This document shows, in pieces, positions 32,297 through 40,699 of a stretch of 40,699 bases of DNA. Within the stretch, counting starts at the first letter, position 1, and each line of letters opens with the position of its first letter. This DNA is from an uncultured Lachnospiraceae bacterium (GTDB lineage Bacteria; Bacillota; Clostridia; Lachnospirales; Lachnospiraceae). A program made the position numbers and the translations under genes. A model generated the notes under the pieces. It ran no database searches, was not told where the DNA came from, and saw only the letters and a list, made by a program, of their open reading frames with translations. The DNA lies in NCBI GenBank assembly GCA_902774915.1, contig CACYKH010000015.1:1-40699 (forward strand). Direction: 5' to 3'.

Positions 32297-32506
32297 ATGA
32301 GAGAGGGAATACATCCAGATTATTATCAGGCAAAGGTTGTATGCAACTGTGGAAATGAGTTCGTAACAGGCTCAACAAAAGAAGATATCCACGTTGAAAT
32401 CTGCTCAAAGTGCCATTCATTCTATACAGGTCAGCAGAAGGCTATCAAGGCTCGTGGACGTATAGATAAGTTCAACAAGAAGTATGGCGTACAGGCAGAT
32501 AATTAG
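32297..32506 (+). CDS. rpmE: 50S ribosomal protein L31, zinc-binding (C+) form
   Basis: A 69-aa ribosomal protein bridging the large-subunit central protuberance and the 30S head. Cys16, Cys18, Cys36 and Cys39 (CNC...CSKC) form the zinc site, so this is the zinc-containing paralogue. MREGIHPDY and FYTGQQK are family signatures. AAAGGAG precedes the ATG. It has its own promoter and terminator and lies upstream of the DUF1385-prmC-prfA group, a common clostridial order. Confidence 0.98.
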   Translation: MREGIHPDYYQAKVVCNCGNEFVTGSTKEDIHVEICSKCHSFYTGQQKAIKARGRIDKFNKKYGVQADN

Positions 32507-32518
32507 ATAAACTAAGAT

Positions 32519-32555
32519 AAGGTGACAATAGGACAGTTCCGATTGTCACCTTTTT
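32519..32555 (+). terminator. Terminator of rpmE
   Basis: AAGGTGACAAT (32519-32529) pairs with ATTGTCACC (32542-32550) around a 12-base loop, then TTTTT. It is also the left part of a larger nested palindrome (32519-32612). Confidence 0.85.
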
Positions 32556-32612
32556 GAGATAGCTAAGAAGTAGCGATTTTGAAAAGGTGATAATCAGAGC
32601 TGTCCTATTTTT
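32519..32612. repeat. Nested palindromic (REP-like) element
   Basis: Besides the terminator hairpin, AATAGGACAG (32527-32536) is complementary to CTGTCCTATT (32600-32609). Inside it, ATTGTCACCTTTT (32542-32554) pairs with AAAAGGTGATAAT (32583-32595) with one G-U pair, and GCTA/TAGC close the centre. The two alternative folds are mutually exclusive, and both end in T-runs. The GGTGACA...GGACAG...TGTCACC pattern resembles REP-type palindromes seen in Firmicutes; this is recollection, not a database match. Confidence 0.6.
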
Positions 32613-32641
32613 ATAACCTGCTATTATAACTAGGAAGAGAT

Positions 32642-33607
32642 ATGAAACGTGTAAATATTGGCGGTCAGGCTGTTCTTGAGGGCGTTATGATGAAAGGCCC
32701 TAAGTCCTATGCATTGGCTGTAAGAAAACCGGATAATGAAATAGAAGTTAAAGTGACGGAATATAAGTCCTTTGGTGAGAAACATAAAGGTTTTAGTATT
32801 CCTATTCTTCGAGGCGTAGTTAATTTCATTGAGTCTCTTTATATTGGAATGAAGACTTTGATGGATTCTTCTGAATACTTTGAAGAAGAGGAAGCTACTA
32901 ATGAAAAAACCAAGGCTGAAGAAACTAAGGCGGAAACAGTAGCTGGCAAGGATGAAAAGAAGGATAGCAGCAACACTGCTTACCTTGTAGGTACTCTTGC
33001 GGTTTCGCTCATTATTGCTATTGGAGTATTTATGCTCCTGCCTGCATTTCTCGCTAACTTCTTATATAAGGTCATTGATAATGATTTTGTTGTTAATCTG
33101 GCAGAGGGTCTTCTGAGACTTGCTATCTTCCTAGGTTATGTTGCGCTCATCGCACAGATGGAGGATATTAAACGTACCTTCATGTATCACGGTGCGGAGC
33201 ATAAGTCCATTAATTGCATGGAAGCGGGAATGGACCTGACGGTAGAAAATGTTCGCAAGGCTTCACGTTTCCATAAACGTTGTGGAACAAGCTTTGTGTT
33301 TATAGTAATGTTTATTAGTATTTTCGTATTCATGTTTGTACGTACGGACGTAATGTGGCTGAGACTGGTTTCTCGTGTTGCACTAATTCCCGTGATAGCA
33401 GGCATTTCATATGAGTTCATCCGTTATGCTGGAAAGCATCAAAATGCATGCTCCAACATTCTTAGCGCTCCAGGCCTCTGGGTTCAGAAGCTCACTACTA
33501 AGGAGCCTGATGACGATATGATTGAAGTTGCTATCAAATCGGTGGAAGGCGTTATTGACTGGCATGAATATGTAGAATGTGTAAAGAACGATAGTTTTGA
33601 AAAATAG
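32642..33607 (+). CDS. DUF1385 family membrane protein
   Basis: Conserved clostridial protein of unknown function, 321 aa. The N-terminus has the family hallmark NIGGQAVLEGVMMKGP, and the middle has YHGAEHKSINCMEAG and RFHKRCGTSFVF, whose His/Glu/Cys residues suggest metal binding or catalysis. Membrane segments lie near 118-140, 155-172 and 218-262. A Lys/Glu/Ala-rich linker (about 80-112) is lineage-specific. AGGAAG precedes the ATG. It is regularly encoded next to rpmE, prmC and prfA, which hints at a link with translation but gives no defined activity. Confidence 0.9.
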   Translation: MKRVNIGGQAVLEGVMMKGPKSYALAVRKPDNEIEVKVTEYKSFGEKHKGFSIPILRGVVNFIESLYIGMKTLMDSSEYFEEEEATNEKTKAEETKAETVAGKDEKKDSSNTAYLVGTLAVSLIIAIGVFMLLPAFLANFLYKVIDNDFVVNLAEGLLRLAIFLGYVALIAQMEDIKRTFMYHGAEHKSINCMEAGMDLTVENVRKASRFHKRCGTSFVFIVMFISIFVFMFVRTDVMWLRLVSRVALIPVIAGISYEFIRYAGKHQNACSNILSAPGLWVQKLTTKEPDDDMIEVAIKSVEGVIDWHEYVECVKNDSFEK

Positions 33608-33622
33608 CAAAGTGGTAAAGCT

Positions 33623-34507
33623 ATGACAAAAGATGAAAAAACTATAGGTGCGCTTTTGGAGCGAGGAAGCAAAATCCTCCAGGACGCATTTATCGAAAAT
33701 AATAAAGCAGAAGCAAGGCATTTGATGTCCATTTATCTGGATGAGGATCTGGCCAGTATTTATTCGAGGCTGGATGATGAGCTGGATGACTTTACAGCCA
33801 TGCGTTATATGAAGGCTATCAAGAAGAGGGCCTCACATTATCCGCTTCAGTATATAACCGGCTTCACTTATTTTCTAGATTGGGAATTTGAGTGCAGGGA
33901 AAATGTCCTCATACCTAGATTTGATACTGAGAACTTAGTTCTTCATGCGATTGAGCTTTCTCTTGATAGGGATATGAAGGTGATGGATATGTGCACGGGT
34001 TCGGGCTGTATTGGTATATCCTTCAGTCTTTTGAGACAGCGTAAAGGCTACAATGATAAGGTGACATTAGTGGATATTTCTGACGATGCCATTTCCCTTG
34101 CGAGAACAAATGCTGAAAAACTAAATGCAGGCGATAACATTTCTATTGTAAAGAGCGACCTTTTTAGTGCTCTTGAGGATGGAAGTGGAAAGCCACTTGA
34201 GAAGTTCGATATGATACTCTGCAATCCGCCTTACATCAGATCAAAGGATATTAATAATCTGATGAAGGATGTCAGGGATTATGAGCCAAGGCTTGCGCTG
34301 GATGGTTCGCCTGACGGGCTGGCATTTTACAGAAGAGTTGTTGACAGGGCAAATGACTTCCTTACTGAAGAGGGAAGTATTGTATTTGAAATAGGATGCG
34401 AGCAATATATGGACGTTGCTGATCTTTTAAGAGAGGCAGGGTTTGAACATATAACAAGACTTAGAGATATGAGCGGGTTGGACCGTGTTGTTTCTGGAAG
34501 GCGATAA
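33623..34507 (+). CDS. prmC: Release factor glutamine methyltransferase
   Basis: SAM-dependent enzyme that N5-methylates the Gln of the GGQ motif in release factors RF1 and RF2, raising termination efficiency. The 294 residues have the helical N-terminal domain, with FTYFLDWEFECRENVLIPRFDTE leading into the Rossmann domain, SAM-binding MDMCTGSGCIGIS, and the substrate-binding NPPY at 201-204. It starts 15 bases after the DUF1385 gene and is followed 23 bases later by prfA, which encodes its substrate. Confidence 0.96.
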   Translation: MTKDEKTIGALLERGSKILQDAFIENNKAEARHLMSIYLDEDLASIYSRLDDELDDFTAMRYMKAIKKRASHYPLQYITGFTYFLDWEFECRENVLIPRFDTENLVLHAIELSLDRDMKVMDMCTGSGCIGISFSLLRQRKGYNDKVTLVDISDDAISLARTNAEKLNAGDNISIVKSDLFSALEDGSGKPLEKFDMILCNPPYIRSKDINNLMKDVRDYEPRLALDGSPDGLAFYRRVVDRANDFLTEEGSIVFEIGCEQYMDVADLLREAGFEHITRLRDMSGLDRVVSGRR

Positions 34508-34530
34508 GCCACTTGTGAAAGGAGAAAGAA

Positions 34531-35607
34531 ATGTTTGATAAGTTAGACGAGTTAGTAGAAAAGCTGGAGCAGATCATGAAGGATCTTTCAGATCCTGATG
34601 TTGTAAATGATCAGGCTAGATTTAGAAAGCTGATGAAGGAGCAGAGTGACCTGACTCCTATCGTTGAAAAATATAAAGAATATAAGCAGGCTAAGCAGGA
34701 TGAAGAGGACAGCCTTATGATTCTGGATGAAGAGTCTGATGAAGAGATGAAGGAGCTTGCAAAGGAAGAGCTTTCTGAAGCTAAGAAGGCGATAGAAAGA
34801 TGCGAGCAGGAGCTTAAGATACTTCTTCTTCCTAAGGATGCAAATGACGATAAGAACGTTGTTGTCGAAATCAGAGCCGGTGTAGGTGGTGATGAGGCAG
34901 CACTCTTTGCGGGAGAGCTTTATCGTATGTATCAGCACTATGCAGAGAAGAAGAGATGGCAGACGGAGCTTATTTCTATAGATGATACTGGTATTGGTGG
35001 AATTAAAGATGTTAACTTCCTTATCAAGGGTAAGGGAGCTTATTCAAAGCTTAAATACGAGAGTGGAGTGCACAGAGTTCAGCGTGTACCTGAGACAGAG
35101 TCAGGTGGACGTATTCATACTTCTGCAGCTTCTGTAGCTATCATGCCTGAGGCAGAAGAAGTGGACGTTGAGATTAACGAGAAGGATATTCGTATTGATG
35201 TTATGCGTGCTTCCGGAAATGGTGGTCAGTGCGTAAATACAACTGACTCAGCTGTTCGTCTTACTCACTATCCAACAGGAATAGTAATCTACAGCCAGAC
35301 AGAAAAGTCACAGATTCAGAACAAGGCGAAGGCATTTGCTTTGCTTCGTACTAAGCTGTATGACCTGGAGATGCAGAAGGCTCATGATGCTGAGTCTGCT
35401 GCCAGACGTAGTCAGATTGGTTCAGGTGACAGATCTGAGAAGGTTCGTACTTATAACTTCCCTCAGAGCCGTGTTACAGACCACAGAATCAAGCTTACAT
35501 CTTACAGATTAAATGAGACCTTAAATGGTGACCTTGATGAGTTTATAGACGCGCTTACAGCTGCAGATCAGGCTGCTAAGCTTGCAAGTATGGAAGGCGA
35601 AGAGTAA
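34531..35607 (+). CDS. prfA: Peptide chain release factor 1
   Basis: RF1 reads UAA and UAG stop codons and triggers release of the finished chain. The 358-aa protein has the peptidyl-release GGQ at 231-233 (SGNGGQCVN), the target of PrmC encoded just upstream. The stop-codon recognition tripeptide is P187-E188-T189 ([14 protein letters not shown]), the PxT form that marks RF1 and not RF2 (SPF). Length is normal. AAAGGAG precedes the ATG. No clear terminator is seen downstream. Confidence 0.98.
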   Translation: MFDKLDELVEKLEQIMKDLSDPDVVNDQARFRKLMKEQSDLTPIVEKYKEYKQAKQDEEDSLMILDEESDEEMKELAKEELSEAKKAIERCEQELKILLLPKDANDDKNVVVEIRAGVGGDEAALFAGELYRMYQHYAEKKRWQTELISIDDTGIGGIKDVNFLIKGKGAYSKLKYESGVHRVQRVPETESGGRIHTSAASVAIMPEAEEVDVEINEKDIRIDVMRASGNGGQCVNTTDSAVRLTHYPTGIVIYSQTEKSQIQNKAKAFALLRTKLYDLEMQKAHDAESAARRSQIGSGDRSEKVRTYNFPQSRVTDHRIKLTSYRLNETLNGDLDEFIDALTAADQAAKLASMEGEE

Positions 35608-35640
35608 AAGGTTTTAGATGTCTTTTTCATATTATTCGCC

Positions 35641-35669
35641 TTGTAAATATACTATAAAAGTAATATAAT
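35641..35669 (+). promoter_or_regulatory. Promoter of the zinc-ribbon membrane protein
   Basis: TTGTAA (35641-35646), 17 bases, perfect TATAAT (35664-35669). A perfect 8-bp hairpin, TACTTGTC/GACAAGTA (35693-35713), lies just before the RBS GGGAGG. Confidence 0.65.
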
Positions 35670-35726
35670 AATATACAGTTTTTTATATCAAATACTTGTC
35701 TTTTGGACAAGTAGTGGGAGGGTTTT

Positions 35727-36605
35727 ATGTTTTGTAATATGTGCGGTACTAATGTACCAGATAACGCCGACTTCTGTCCTAATTGTGGAGCAGATCTCAG
35801 AGCGTTCAAACAAGAGATACCAAGTGAACCAGCAACAGCTGTACCAGAGGCTGCACCAGTAGCTCCTGAGGTTCCAGAGGCTGCACCAGTTGAGCCACAG
35901 CTTAGTTCTGCTGAGACTTCACCTATGATGGATATTCCAATTGCTGAAGCACCAGATGATGCAGAGGCAGATACAACAGTTCTTACAGCTGATATGTCAG
36001 GTCCGTTAACAATGGAAGATGCACCTCAGACTGAAGGTTTCTCAAGTGTTCAGGAGCCAGAGGTAAGACAGCATCAGCCACAGGTTCCAGAGGGCAAGGT
36101 TGTTACACCAGCTCCTGTTACAGGTTCATCTATTTTATCTGATGAAAGCGTAGCTCCAGTTGGTCCTGCACCAGTTCCAACACCAGAACCTGGACCAGCA
36201 CCTGCACCACAGGCTGCAGCGCCAGCTCCAAATCCAGCAGCGCCAGCACCTGCTCCTCAGCCTGTTGCACAGCAAAATCCATATCAGGCAAATGCATATG
36301 GACAGCCACAGCCAGGACAGCAGGGCGTAACAGTTATTAATCAGATGGCACCTGCAGGTGTACCTGAAGAGTTTACTCCAATTTCACCATGGGGTTACGT
36401 TGGATATTCACTTCTCTTCACATGTATTCCACTTGTAAGTCTTATCCTTTTATTCGTATTTGCATTTGGGGCTACTAAGAATATCAATGTTAAAAACTTT
36501 GCTAAGTCATATCTGCTTATCTATTTGATCACAATCATTATCTGGATTGTTATCCTTATAATTTCTGCAATTACAGGAGCTGCAATTCTTAGTGGATTAG
36601 ATTGA
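35727..36605 (+). CDS. Zinc-ribbon membrane protein with Pro/Ala-rich linker, function unknown
   Basis: A 292-aa protein. The N-terminus is a zinc ribbon with CxxC pairs, MFCNMCG and FCPNCGA. Then comes a long, probably disordered stretch (about 30-205) dominated by Pro, Ala, Glu and Gln. The C-terminal 85 residues hold two strong hydrophobic segments (about 228-250 and 262-288) separated by a short loop with Lys/Asn. This 'zinc ribbon - linker - membrane' layout is common in Firmicutes proteins of unassigned function. Its own promoter, leader hairpin and terminator suggest independent expression. No enzymatic motif is visible. Confidence 0.85.
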   Translation: MFCNMCGTNVPDNADFCPNCGADLRAFKQEIPSEPATAVPEAAPVAPEVPEAAPVEPQLSSAETSPMMDIPIAEAPDDAEADTTVLTADMSGPLTMEDAPQTEGFSSVQEPEVRQHQPQVPEGKVVTPAPVTGSSILSDESVAPVGPAPVPTPEPGPAPAPQAAAPAPNPAAPAPAPQPVAQQNPYQANAYGQPQPGQQGVTVINQMAPAGVPEEFTPISPWGYVGYSLLFTCIPLVSLILLFVFAFGATKNINVKNFAKSYLLIYLITIIIWIVILIISAITGAAILSGLD

Positions 36606-36636
36606 TCTGATTAAATAAGATAAATTCTAAGTAATC

Positions 36637-36680
36637 AAAAATGTGACAAAGTGCAATTAGCACTTTGCCACATTTTTTTT
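36637..36680 (+). terminator. Bidirectional terminator between convergent genes
   Basis: AAAAATGTGACAAAGTGC (36637-36654), loop AATTA, GCACTTTGCCACATTTTT (36660-36677), with one mismatch and T-runs on both strands. It serves the zinc-ribbon gene and galT. Confidence 0.93.
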
Positions 36681-36720
36681 ATTTATATTATGATTGTAAT
36701 TAGATGAGCTTATTGATACT

Positions 36721-38391
36721 TTAAAGAGAATCGACAAATCTCATAAAAGCAAGCTCGCCTTCAGTAGTTCTCTTGTAAACTCCAGCATCTTCAAGAACTC
36801 CGGAGAATACAAAACCTATCTCGTTCTTGATGATATTATGTAAACCATCGGCTATTTCTTCTTTACTTCCCTCAGGCAGCTTTGTGACGATAGCAGTAGT
36901 GCTATTATCTGTCTTTATTTCGTAACCATATTTTGGAAGTAGGTTCATAGCCCATTCAATGTGGCTTACAAGACTCTCATCTGAATAAAGGTTTGTTCCA
37001 TTTAGAATAGCTTCCTGAAGAGATGCCATTTCCTTTTTCAGTCTTGCAGGAAGAACAGCCAGTCCCATAACTTCTATCAGTCCAATATTTTCTTTCTTTA
37101 TATGGTGATACTCAGCATGTGGATGATAAACACCAAGAGGATTTTCATCCGTTGTTATATTGTTTCTAAGTACCAGATCAAGCTCGAATACATCCTTCGA
37201 TGCATCAAACTTATTATTTGGATTTCCTGCCTGTCTTATTCGTGCGATAGGAGTGATAGTATTGTGAGGCTCACCGCCAGTTTCGGCAAAGATAAATGCA
37301 TCCTTATCGGTGTATTTTCTCCAGCTTCCAAGTATGTGATCTGCCAGCTCCACAATTCTGTTAATGTCATCTCCCTGAAGTCTTATGGTTGACATTGGCC
37401 ATTTGATTATTCCTGCTTTTACATCGTCATATCCATTTACTGAAAATTCCTTTTCGTAAGGAGCTCTTACCATTGGGAATTCGTATCCGCCTCCCTGGAA
37501 ATGATCATGGGAGAGGATGGAGCCACCAACAATTGGAAGGTCGGCATTTGATCCTGCGGTATAGTGTGGAAACATCTCGACGAAGGAAAGAAGCTTTTTC
37601 ATTGTAGATTTATTTATCTTCATTGGAATGTGCTTCTTATTAAATATAATGCAATGCTCATTGTAATAAACATATGGGCTGTATTGCAGGAAGTATTCTT
37701 CACCATCCAGATTTATTGGAATGATCCTGTGGTTCTGCCTGGCAGGATGTGAAAAGTGTCCGGCATAGCCTTCATTTTCCATACACAGCAGACACGCTGG
37801 ATAACCTGATTTTTTAGCCTTTCCTGCTGCAGCAATATCACGTGGATCTTTCTCAGGTTTTGAAAGATTAATAGTGATATCCAGATCACCAAATTCAGTA
37901 GATGTAATCCACTTCTCATCCTTTGCAATTCTATCAACGCGGATGTAGTTTGTTGCCTTACTAAAGCCGTAATAATACTCAGTAGCCTTTTTCGCGTTTT
38001 CTTTTTTTGCGTCAGTAGAATTTGAACCGTTGTCACCGTTTAATAGTTTGTTAAACTTAGTACGGACAACTGAAGGTGGAGGAGTGATGAGTCCCATGAT
38101 CTTTGTATCAAAAAGATCGCGGTATGTAATTGTATCGTTCTCCATAATGCCATTTTCCACGGCATAGTCCATCATGTCTTCTAAGATAAAATACAGTTCT
38201 CTTGTGTTTTGTTCATTGTCATCCTGTTGGTTGACATTCTGTGTATCAGAAATATTATCTAATTTATATTCATCAATCTGGAATAGTTCTAAAAGCTTAT
38301 TAGTTGTATAGACCTCGTCAGCTTTATCTATCAATCCTTTATTTTTACCGTATGAAACCAGTTCAAATATTAAAGAGCATATATCTTTCAT
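36721..38391 (-). CDS. galT: UDP-glucose--hexose-1-phosphate uridylyltransferase (type 2 GalT)
   Basis: Leloir pathway enzyme exchanging UMP between UDP-glucose and galactose-1-phosphate. It belongs to the Firmicutes type-2 GalT family: ACLLCMENEGYAGHFSHPARQNHRIIP (two Cys, then the conserved His/Arg; positions 199-225), NADLPIVGGSILSHDHFQGG (282-301) and GEPHNTITPIAR. At 556 aa it is longer than the usual ~500 aa; two Asn/Asp/Gln-rich insertions (about 48-63 and 118-136) account for part of the extra length. AGGAG lies just before the start. Second gene of a galK-galT operon with a 41-base gap. Confidence 0.96.
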   Translation of the reverse strand: MKDICSLIFELVSYGKNKGLIDKADEVYTTNKLLELFQIDEYKLDNISDTQNVNQQDDNEQNTRELYFILEDMMDYAVENGIMENDTITYRDLFDTKIMGLITPPPSVVRTKFNKLLNGDNGSNSTDAKKENAKKATEYYYGFSKATNYIRVDRIAKDEKWITSTEFGDLDITINLSKPEKDPRDIAAAGKAKKSGYPACLLCMENEGYAGHFSHPARQNHRIIPINLDGEEYFLQYSPYVYYNEHCIIFNKKHIPMKINKSTMKKLLSFVEMFPHYTAGSNADLPIVGGSILSHDHFQGGGYEFPMVRAPYEKEFSVNGYDDVKAGIIKWPMSTIRLQGDDINRIVELADHILGSWRKYTDKDAFIFAETGGEPHNTITPIARIRQAGNPNNKFDASKDVFELDLVLRNNITTDENPLGVYHPHAEYHHIKKENIGLIEVMGLAVLPARLKKEMASLQEAILNGTNLYSDESLVSHIEWAMNLLPKYGYEIKTDNSTTAIVTKLPEGSKEEIADGLHNIIKNEIGFVFSGVLEDAGVYKRTTEGELAFMRFVDSL

Positions 38392-38432
38392 AGTTATCTC
38401 CTTAGTTTACATAATACAAAACAAGGAATCAT

Positions 38433-39713
38433 TTAAATAACCAGGATTCCACCATATTTTCTTATCTTCAAAACTGCACATGCTCCTTCTCCAAATACAG
38501 CGTCCAGAGCATTTTTATATTCTTTAACTTTTTCATTTTTAACGAATGCCTGAATGGTTCCAGCAAATCCACCACCATGAACTCTTGAGACACCGCCATC
38601 TTCCTCGAGTACATTTTCGCTGATGCAAAGAGCAATGGAAACATTCTGGTGTTCTATATCACGATTTGTATAAACGTTCTGAAGGAACTTGAATGAAGAA
38701 TCACCAGATGCCTTTACGTTCTTCAGGAATGTACTAAAGTCATTACTCTTAAGAGCAGTAGCTTCATTGACAACTCGGTGGTTCTCCTCATAGAAGTGGA
38801 GAGCACGGAGTACAGCTCGGTCTCCCAGCTTTTCGCGTAGTTCCGGAATAGCAGCAACAACTTCTTCTTCAGGAACTTCTATGAGAACCTCTTTTCCGAA
38901 ATGTGCTGCTACAGATTTCATTTCACTTGGAACAGCAGCGTAGTCAGGCGTCAGGTCAGCGTGGCTGCCTTTTGTATCTGTGATGCAAAGGCTGTAACCA
39001 ACTGCATCCATATCAAGCTCAATTCTTTCTATTACAGGATCGCTTGGATCCTTGAAATCGATATGACATAGACTTCCGACAGAACATGCCATCTGGTCCA
39101 TAAGTCCGCATGGCTTTCCGAAGTATTTATTCTCAGCGAACTGGCCGATGATTGCTATGGTGACTGCATCTATCTTCATATCATTATATAGGCCGGAAAT
39201 GATATTACCGATCACGGTTTCAAATGCAGCCGAAGAGGAAAGACCGGAACCGCCAAGTACGTCGCTTGTGATGTATGCATTGAAGCTTCCTATATTAAAG
39301 CCTCTATCCTGACAGCCTTTAAGAACACCCTTAATAAGTGCGAGAGTTGTTCCTTCTTCTTCGTCCTTCTTTTCAATGTCATCCAAAGAAAATGTAATCA
39401 TGTCATATCCTTCAGATTTGATATTAACTACTCTGGAATCGTTCTTCGATACAACAGCTATTGCATCATCATTAATAGAAGCTGCAAGAACCTGACCGTG
39501 TTGATGGTCGGTATGATTTCCGCCTACCTCAGTACGACCAGGTGCGCTGATGATATTTACTTCAGCTTCGCCATATAAATCTACAAAGCTTTTTACCGCC
39601 TGAATATATCTTTCTTTCTGATATGGAATCTTGCTTTTATCCATATAAATATCAAGCAGTTTATCCCCAAGATTACCCTCATTAATGTAACTTATTAGTT
39701 CGTTAGTTTTCAT
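38433..39713 (-). CDS. galK: Galactokinase
   Basis: ATP-dependent phosphorylation of alpha-galactose to galactose-1-phosphate, the substrate of the adjacent GalT. GHMP-kinase motifs are all present: galactokinase signature GRTEVGGNHTDHQ (59-71), phosphate-binding GGSGLSSSA (154-162), catalytic Asp206 in PCGLMDQMA, and the C-terminal GGGFAGTIQAF. The 426-aa length is slightly above the E. coli enzyme. It is first in the operon; its -10 may be TATAAT within the AT-rich stretch 39745-39765, but no good -35 is seen. Presence of galK and galT without an adjacent galE or transporter suggests these are encoded elsewhere. Confidence 0.97.
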   Translation of the reverse strand: MKTNELISYINEGNLGDKLLDIYMDKSKIPYQKERYIQAVKSFVDLYGEAEVNIISAPGRTEVGGNHTDHQHGQVLAASINDDAIAVVSKNDSRVVNIKSEGYDMITFSLDDIEKKDEEEGTTLALIKGVLKGCQDRGFNIGSFNAYITSDVLGGSGLSSSAAFETVIGNIISGLYNDMKIDAVTIAIIGQFAENKYFGKPCGLMDQMACSVGSLCHIDFKDPSDPVIERIELDMDAVGYSLCITDTKGSHADLTPDYAAVPSEMKSVAAHFGKEVLIEVPEEEVVAAIPELREKLGDRAVLRALHFYEENHRVVNEATALKSNDFSTFLKNVKASGDSSFKFLQNVYTNRDIEHQNVSIALCISENVLEEDGGVSRVHGGGFAGTIQAFVKNEKVKEYKNALDAVFGEGACAVLKIRKYGGILVI

Positions 39714-39839
39714 ATTAATTTACCCCATAAATAAATTTTTGAAACTATTATAATAATATCATATTTTAGGGCACTTTTGTTGCTCTTTATTTGGTATAAT
39801 GGGTGTAAATAATGGGGGATTCAAATGGAGGATTTACAT

Positions 39840-40451
39840 ATGGCAGGTGTTGATGGAAAAAATGAAAGTGCAATGAAACTTAAGGAACGTCAGAAGGCGC
39901 TCAAGGATATTCTGACAGATGCAGAGGTTATGGGTAAGCTTGCAGATTCAAAGACTCCTCCTAAGGAGAGAGAACAGCTGGAGAGAAGAATCACAAATGC
40001 GCTGGCTGATACAGTGACTGCGGAAATCATTAAGCGAAATGGGTCCTTACCTAATAATGCATTTGCAATAGAGTTTAGCAGAAGGATGGCAAGTCAGCCA
40101 AGCTTTAGAAGTGTGACGAAGCCTGTGCTTCAGAGTGTCTATAATGATTATTCAAAATATCAGAAGAATCCTGAGGCTGGATACTGGGGACCTGAGGCTG
40201 TTAATAAGATGGTGGAGAATGGAACCTTCCTGGTTGCAGCTAATGAAGATCAAAAGATTTTTCAAAGTATGAGTGATGATACTATTAAAGAACGGATTGA
40301 GCAGGGAATTGATACTCCGGGAGCTAATAGATGCAAAGCCAGATATAATGAATTAAAGAAAGAAGTCATTAGAGAACATCAGATAGAAGCTGAGAAAGCG
40401 AGGGCTTTAGAGGGTGCAAATCCAGTGTTAAAACCTGACTATCCGGTATAG
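39840..40451 (+). CDS. Hypothetical protein, mostly helical and charged
   Basis: I do not recognise this protein. It is about 203 aa, predicted soluble, rich in Lys/Glu/Arg, and looks largely alpha-helical; there is no signal peptide, membrane segment or Cys pair. A sequence GYWGPEAVNKMVENGTF in the middle is its least repetitive part. I choose the ATG at 39840 because GGAGG (39827-39831) is 8 bases upstream; that RBS overlaps an in-frame ATG at 39825, which could itself be used with GGGGGA before it. A TATAAT (39795-39800) is a possible -10. It lies divergent from galK and just before an rRNA promoter. Confidence 0.75.
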   Translation: MAGVDGKNESAMKLKERQKALKDILTDAEVMGKLADSKTPPKEREQLERRITNALADTVTAEIIKRNGSLPNNAFAIEFSRRMASQPSFRSVTKPVLQSVYNDYSKYQKNPEAGYWGPEAVNKMVENGTFLVAANEDQKIFQSMSDDTIKERIEQGIDTPGANRCKARYNELKKEVIREHQIEAEKARALEGANPVLKPDYPV

Positions 40452-40486
40452 GTGTAAAATTTAATAAAAAAAATATAATTTTGATA

Positions 40487-40515
40487 TTGACTTTGATAAA
40501 TCATAGTAGTACTAT
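40487..40515 (+). promoter_or_regulatory. Putative rRNA operon promoter
   Basis: TTGACT (40487-40492), exactly 17 bases, TACTAT (40510-40515), preceded by an A/T-rich tract that could act as an UP element. Confidence 0.65.
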
Positions 40516-40519
40516 ATAA

Positions 40520-40699
40520 AAGCTGTCGCTAAACGAGACATACACGAAGGACATAAACGCGAGAGCTTTTATATTCCCCTTGAGGGAATATAAAACTTGA
40601 ACTTTAACAACAGAATAATGATGACAACCCCGAAAATTCTTTTAAATAATTTTCGGAACTGAACGAAACAAAACCTAACAGTAAGTTTTGGAACGGTAA
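40520..40699 (+). promoter_or_regulatory. Putative 16S rRNA leader with boxA-like antitermination site
   Basis: Untranslated and structured: a 12-bp perfect hairpin TTTTATATTCCC/GGGAATATAAAA (40567-40578, 40584-40595), then TGAACTTTAACAA (40598-40610), which differs at two positions from the E. coli boxA TGCTCTTTAACAA, then a 9-bp hairpin CCGAAAATT/AATTTTCGG (40630-40638, 40648-40656) and CAAAAC/GTTTTG (40669-40674, 40685-40690). The window ends before any 16S sequence, so the rRNA assignment is inferred. Confidence 0.55.

Noticed and set aside
1-40699. Prophage, transposase or toxin-antitoxin genes
   Set aside because: No integrase, transposase or phage structural protein was seen in any frame; the only mobile-like signals are short palindromes.

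Overview
The window looks like the chromosome of a low-GC, monoderm (Gram-positive) anaerobe, most likely a Lachnospiraceae member of the Butyrivibrio/Pseudobutyrivibrio type. The grounds are AT-rich intergenic DNA with strong AGGAGG ribosome-binding sites, clostridial-type gene neighbourhoods (rpmE - DUF1385 - prmC - prfA), the type-2 GalT, a cellobiose 2-epimerase, and a type IV pilus set with no secretin. The genus is an inference.

Layout. 1-4502: end of tuf (EF-Tu), a FIST-GGDEF diguanylate cyclase, and guaB (IMP dehydrogenase of the Tritrichomonas-like type). 4568-6998: a monoacylglycerol-lipase-like hydrolase on the minus strand, then a multi-spanning membrane protein with a long acidic insert. 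7120-29719: a large type IV pilus region. 29766-32506: cellobiose 2-epimerase, trpS, rpmE. 32642-36605: DUF1385 protein, prmC, prfA and a zinc-ribbon membrane protein. 36721-39713 (minus): galK-galT. 39840-40451: a protein I do not recognise. 40487-40699: an rRNA-operon promoter and leader with a boxA-like element; the 16S gene would lie just beyond the window.

The pilus region is the highlight. One apparent operon of about 14.4 kb encodes two giant modular prepilins (1573 and 2259 aa), three normal-sized minor pilins (GspK/PilX-, PilV- and PilW-like), a short pilin-like membrane protein, and a 141-aa protein holding only the zinc-binding methyltransferase half of a prepilin peptidase. A second unit with its own near-consensus promoter encodes PilC, a PilM-PilN fusion, PilO and the PilB assembly ATPase. 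The major pilin gene follows alone, with its own promoter, a 5' stem-loop and a terminator, and then a GT-C-like membrane protein that may glycosylate the pilus. No PilT retraction ATPase, aspartyl prepilin peptidase domain or secretin is visible here.

My reading is that PilB/PilC/PilMN/PilO assemble a thin PilA fibre whose tip or shaft carries two very large adhesin-like modules: DUF285 leucine-rich repeats in one and GLUG repeats plus a duplicated C-terminal beta domain in the other. This would be a large version of the 'modular pilins' known from Gram-positive type IV pili. The architecture is read directly from the sequence; the adhesive role is inferred.
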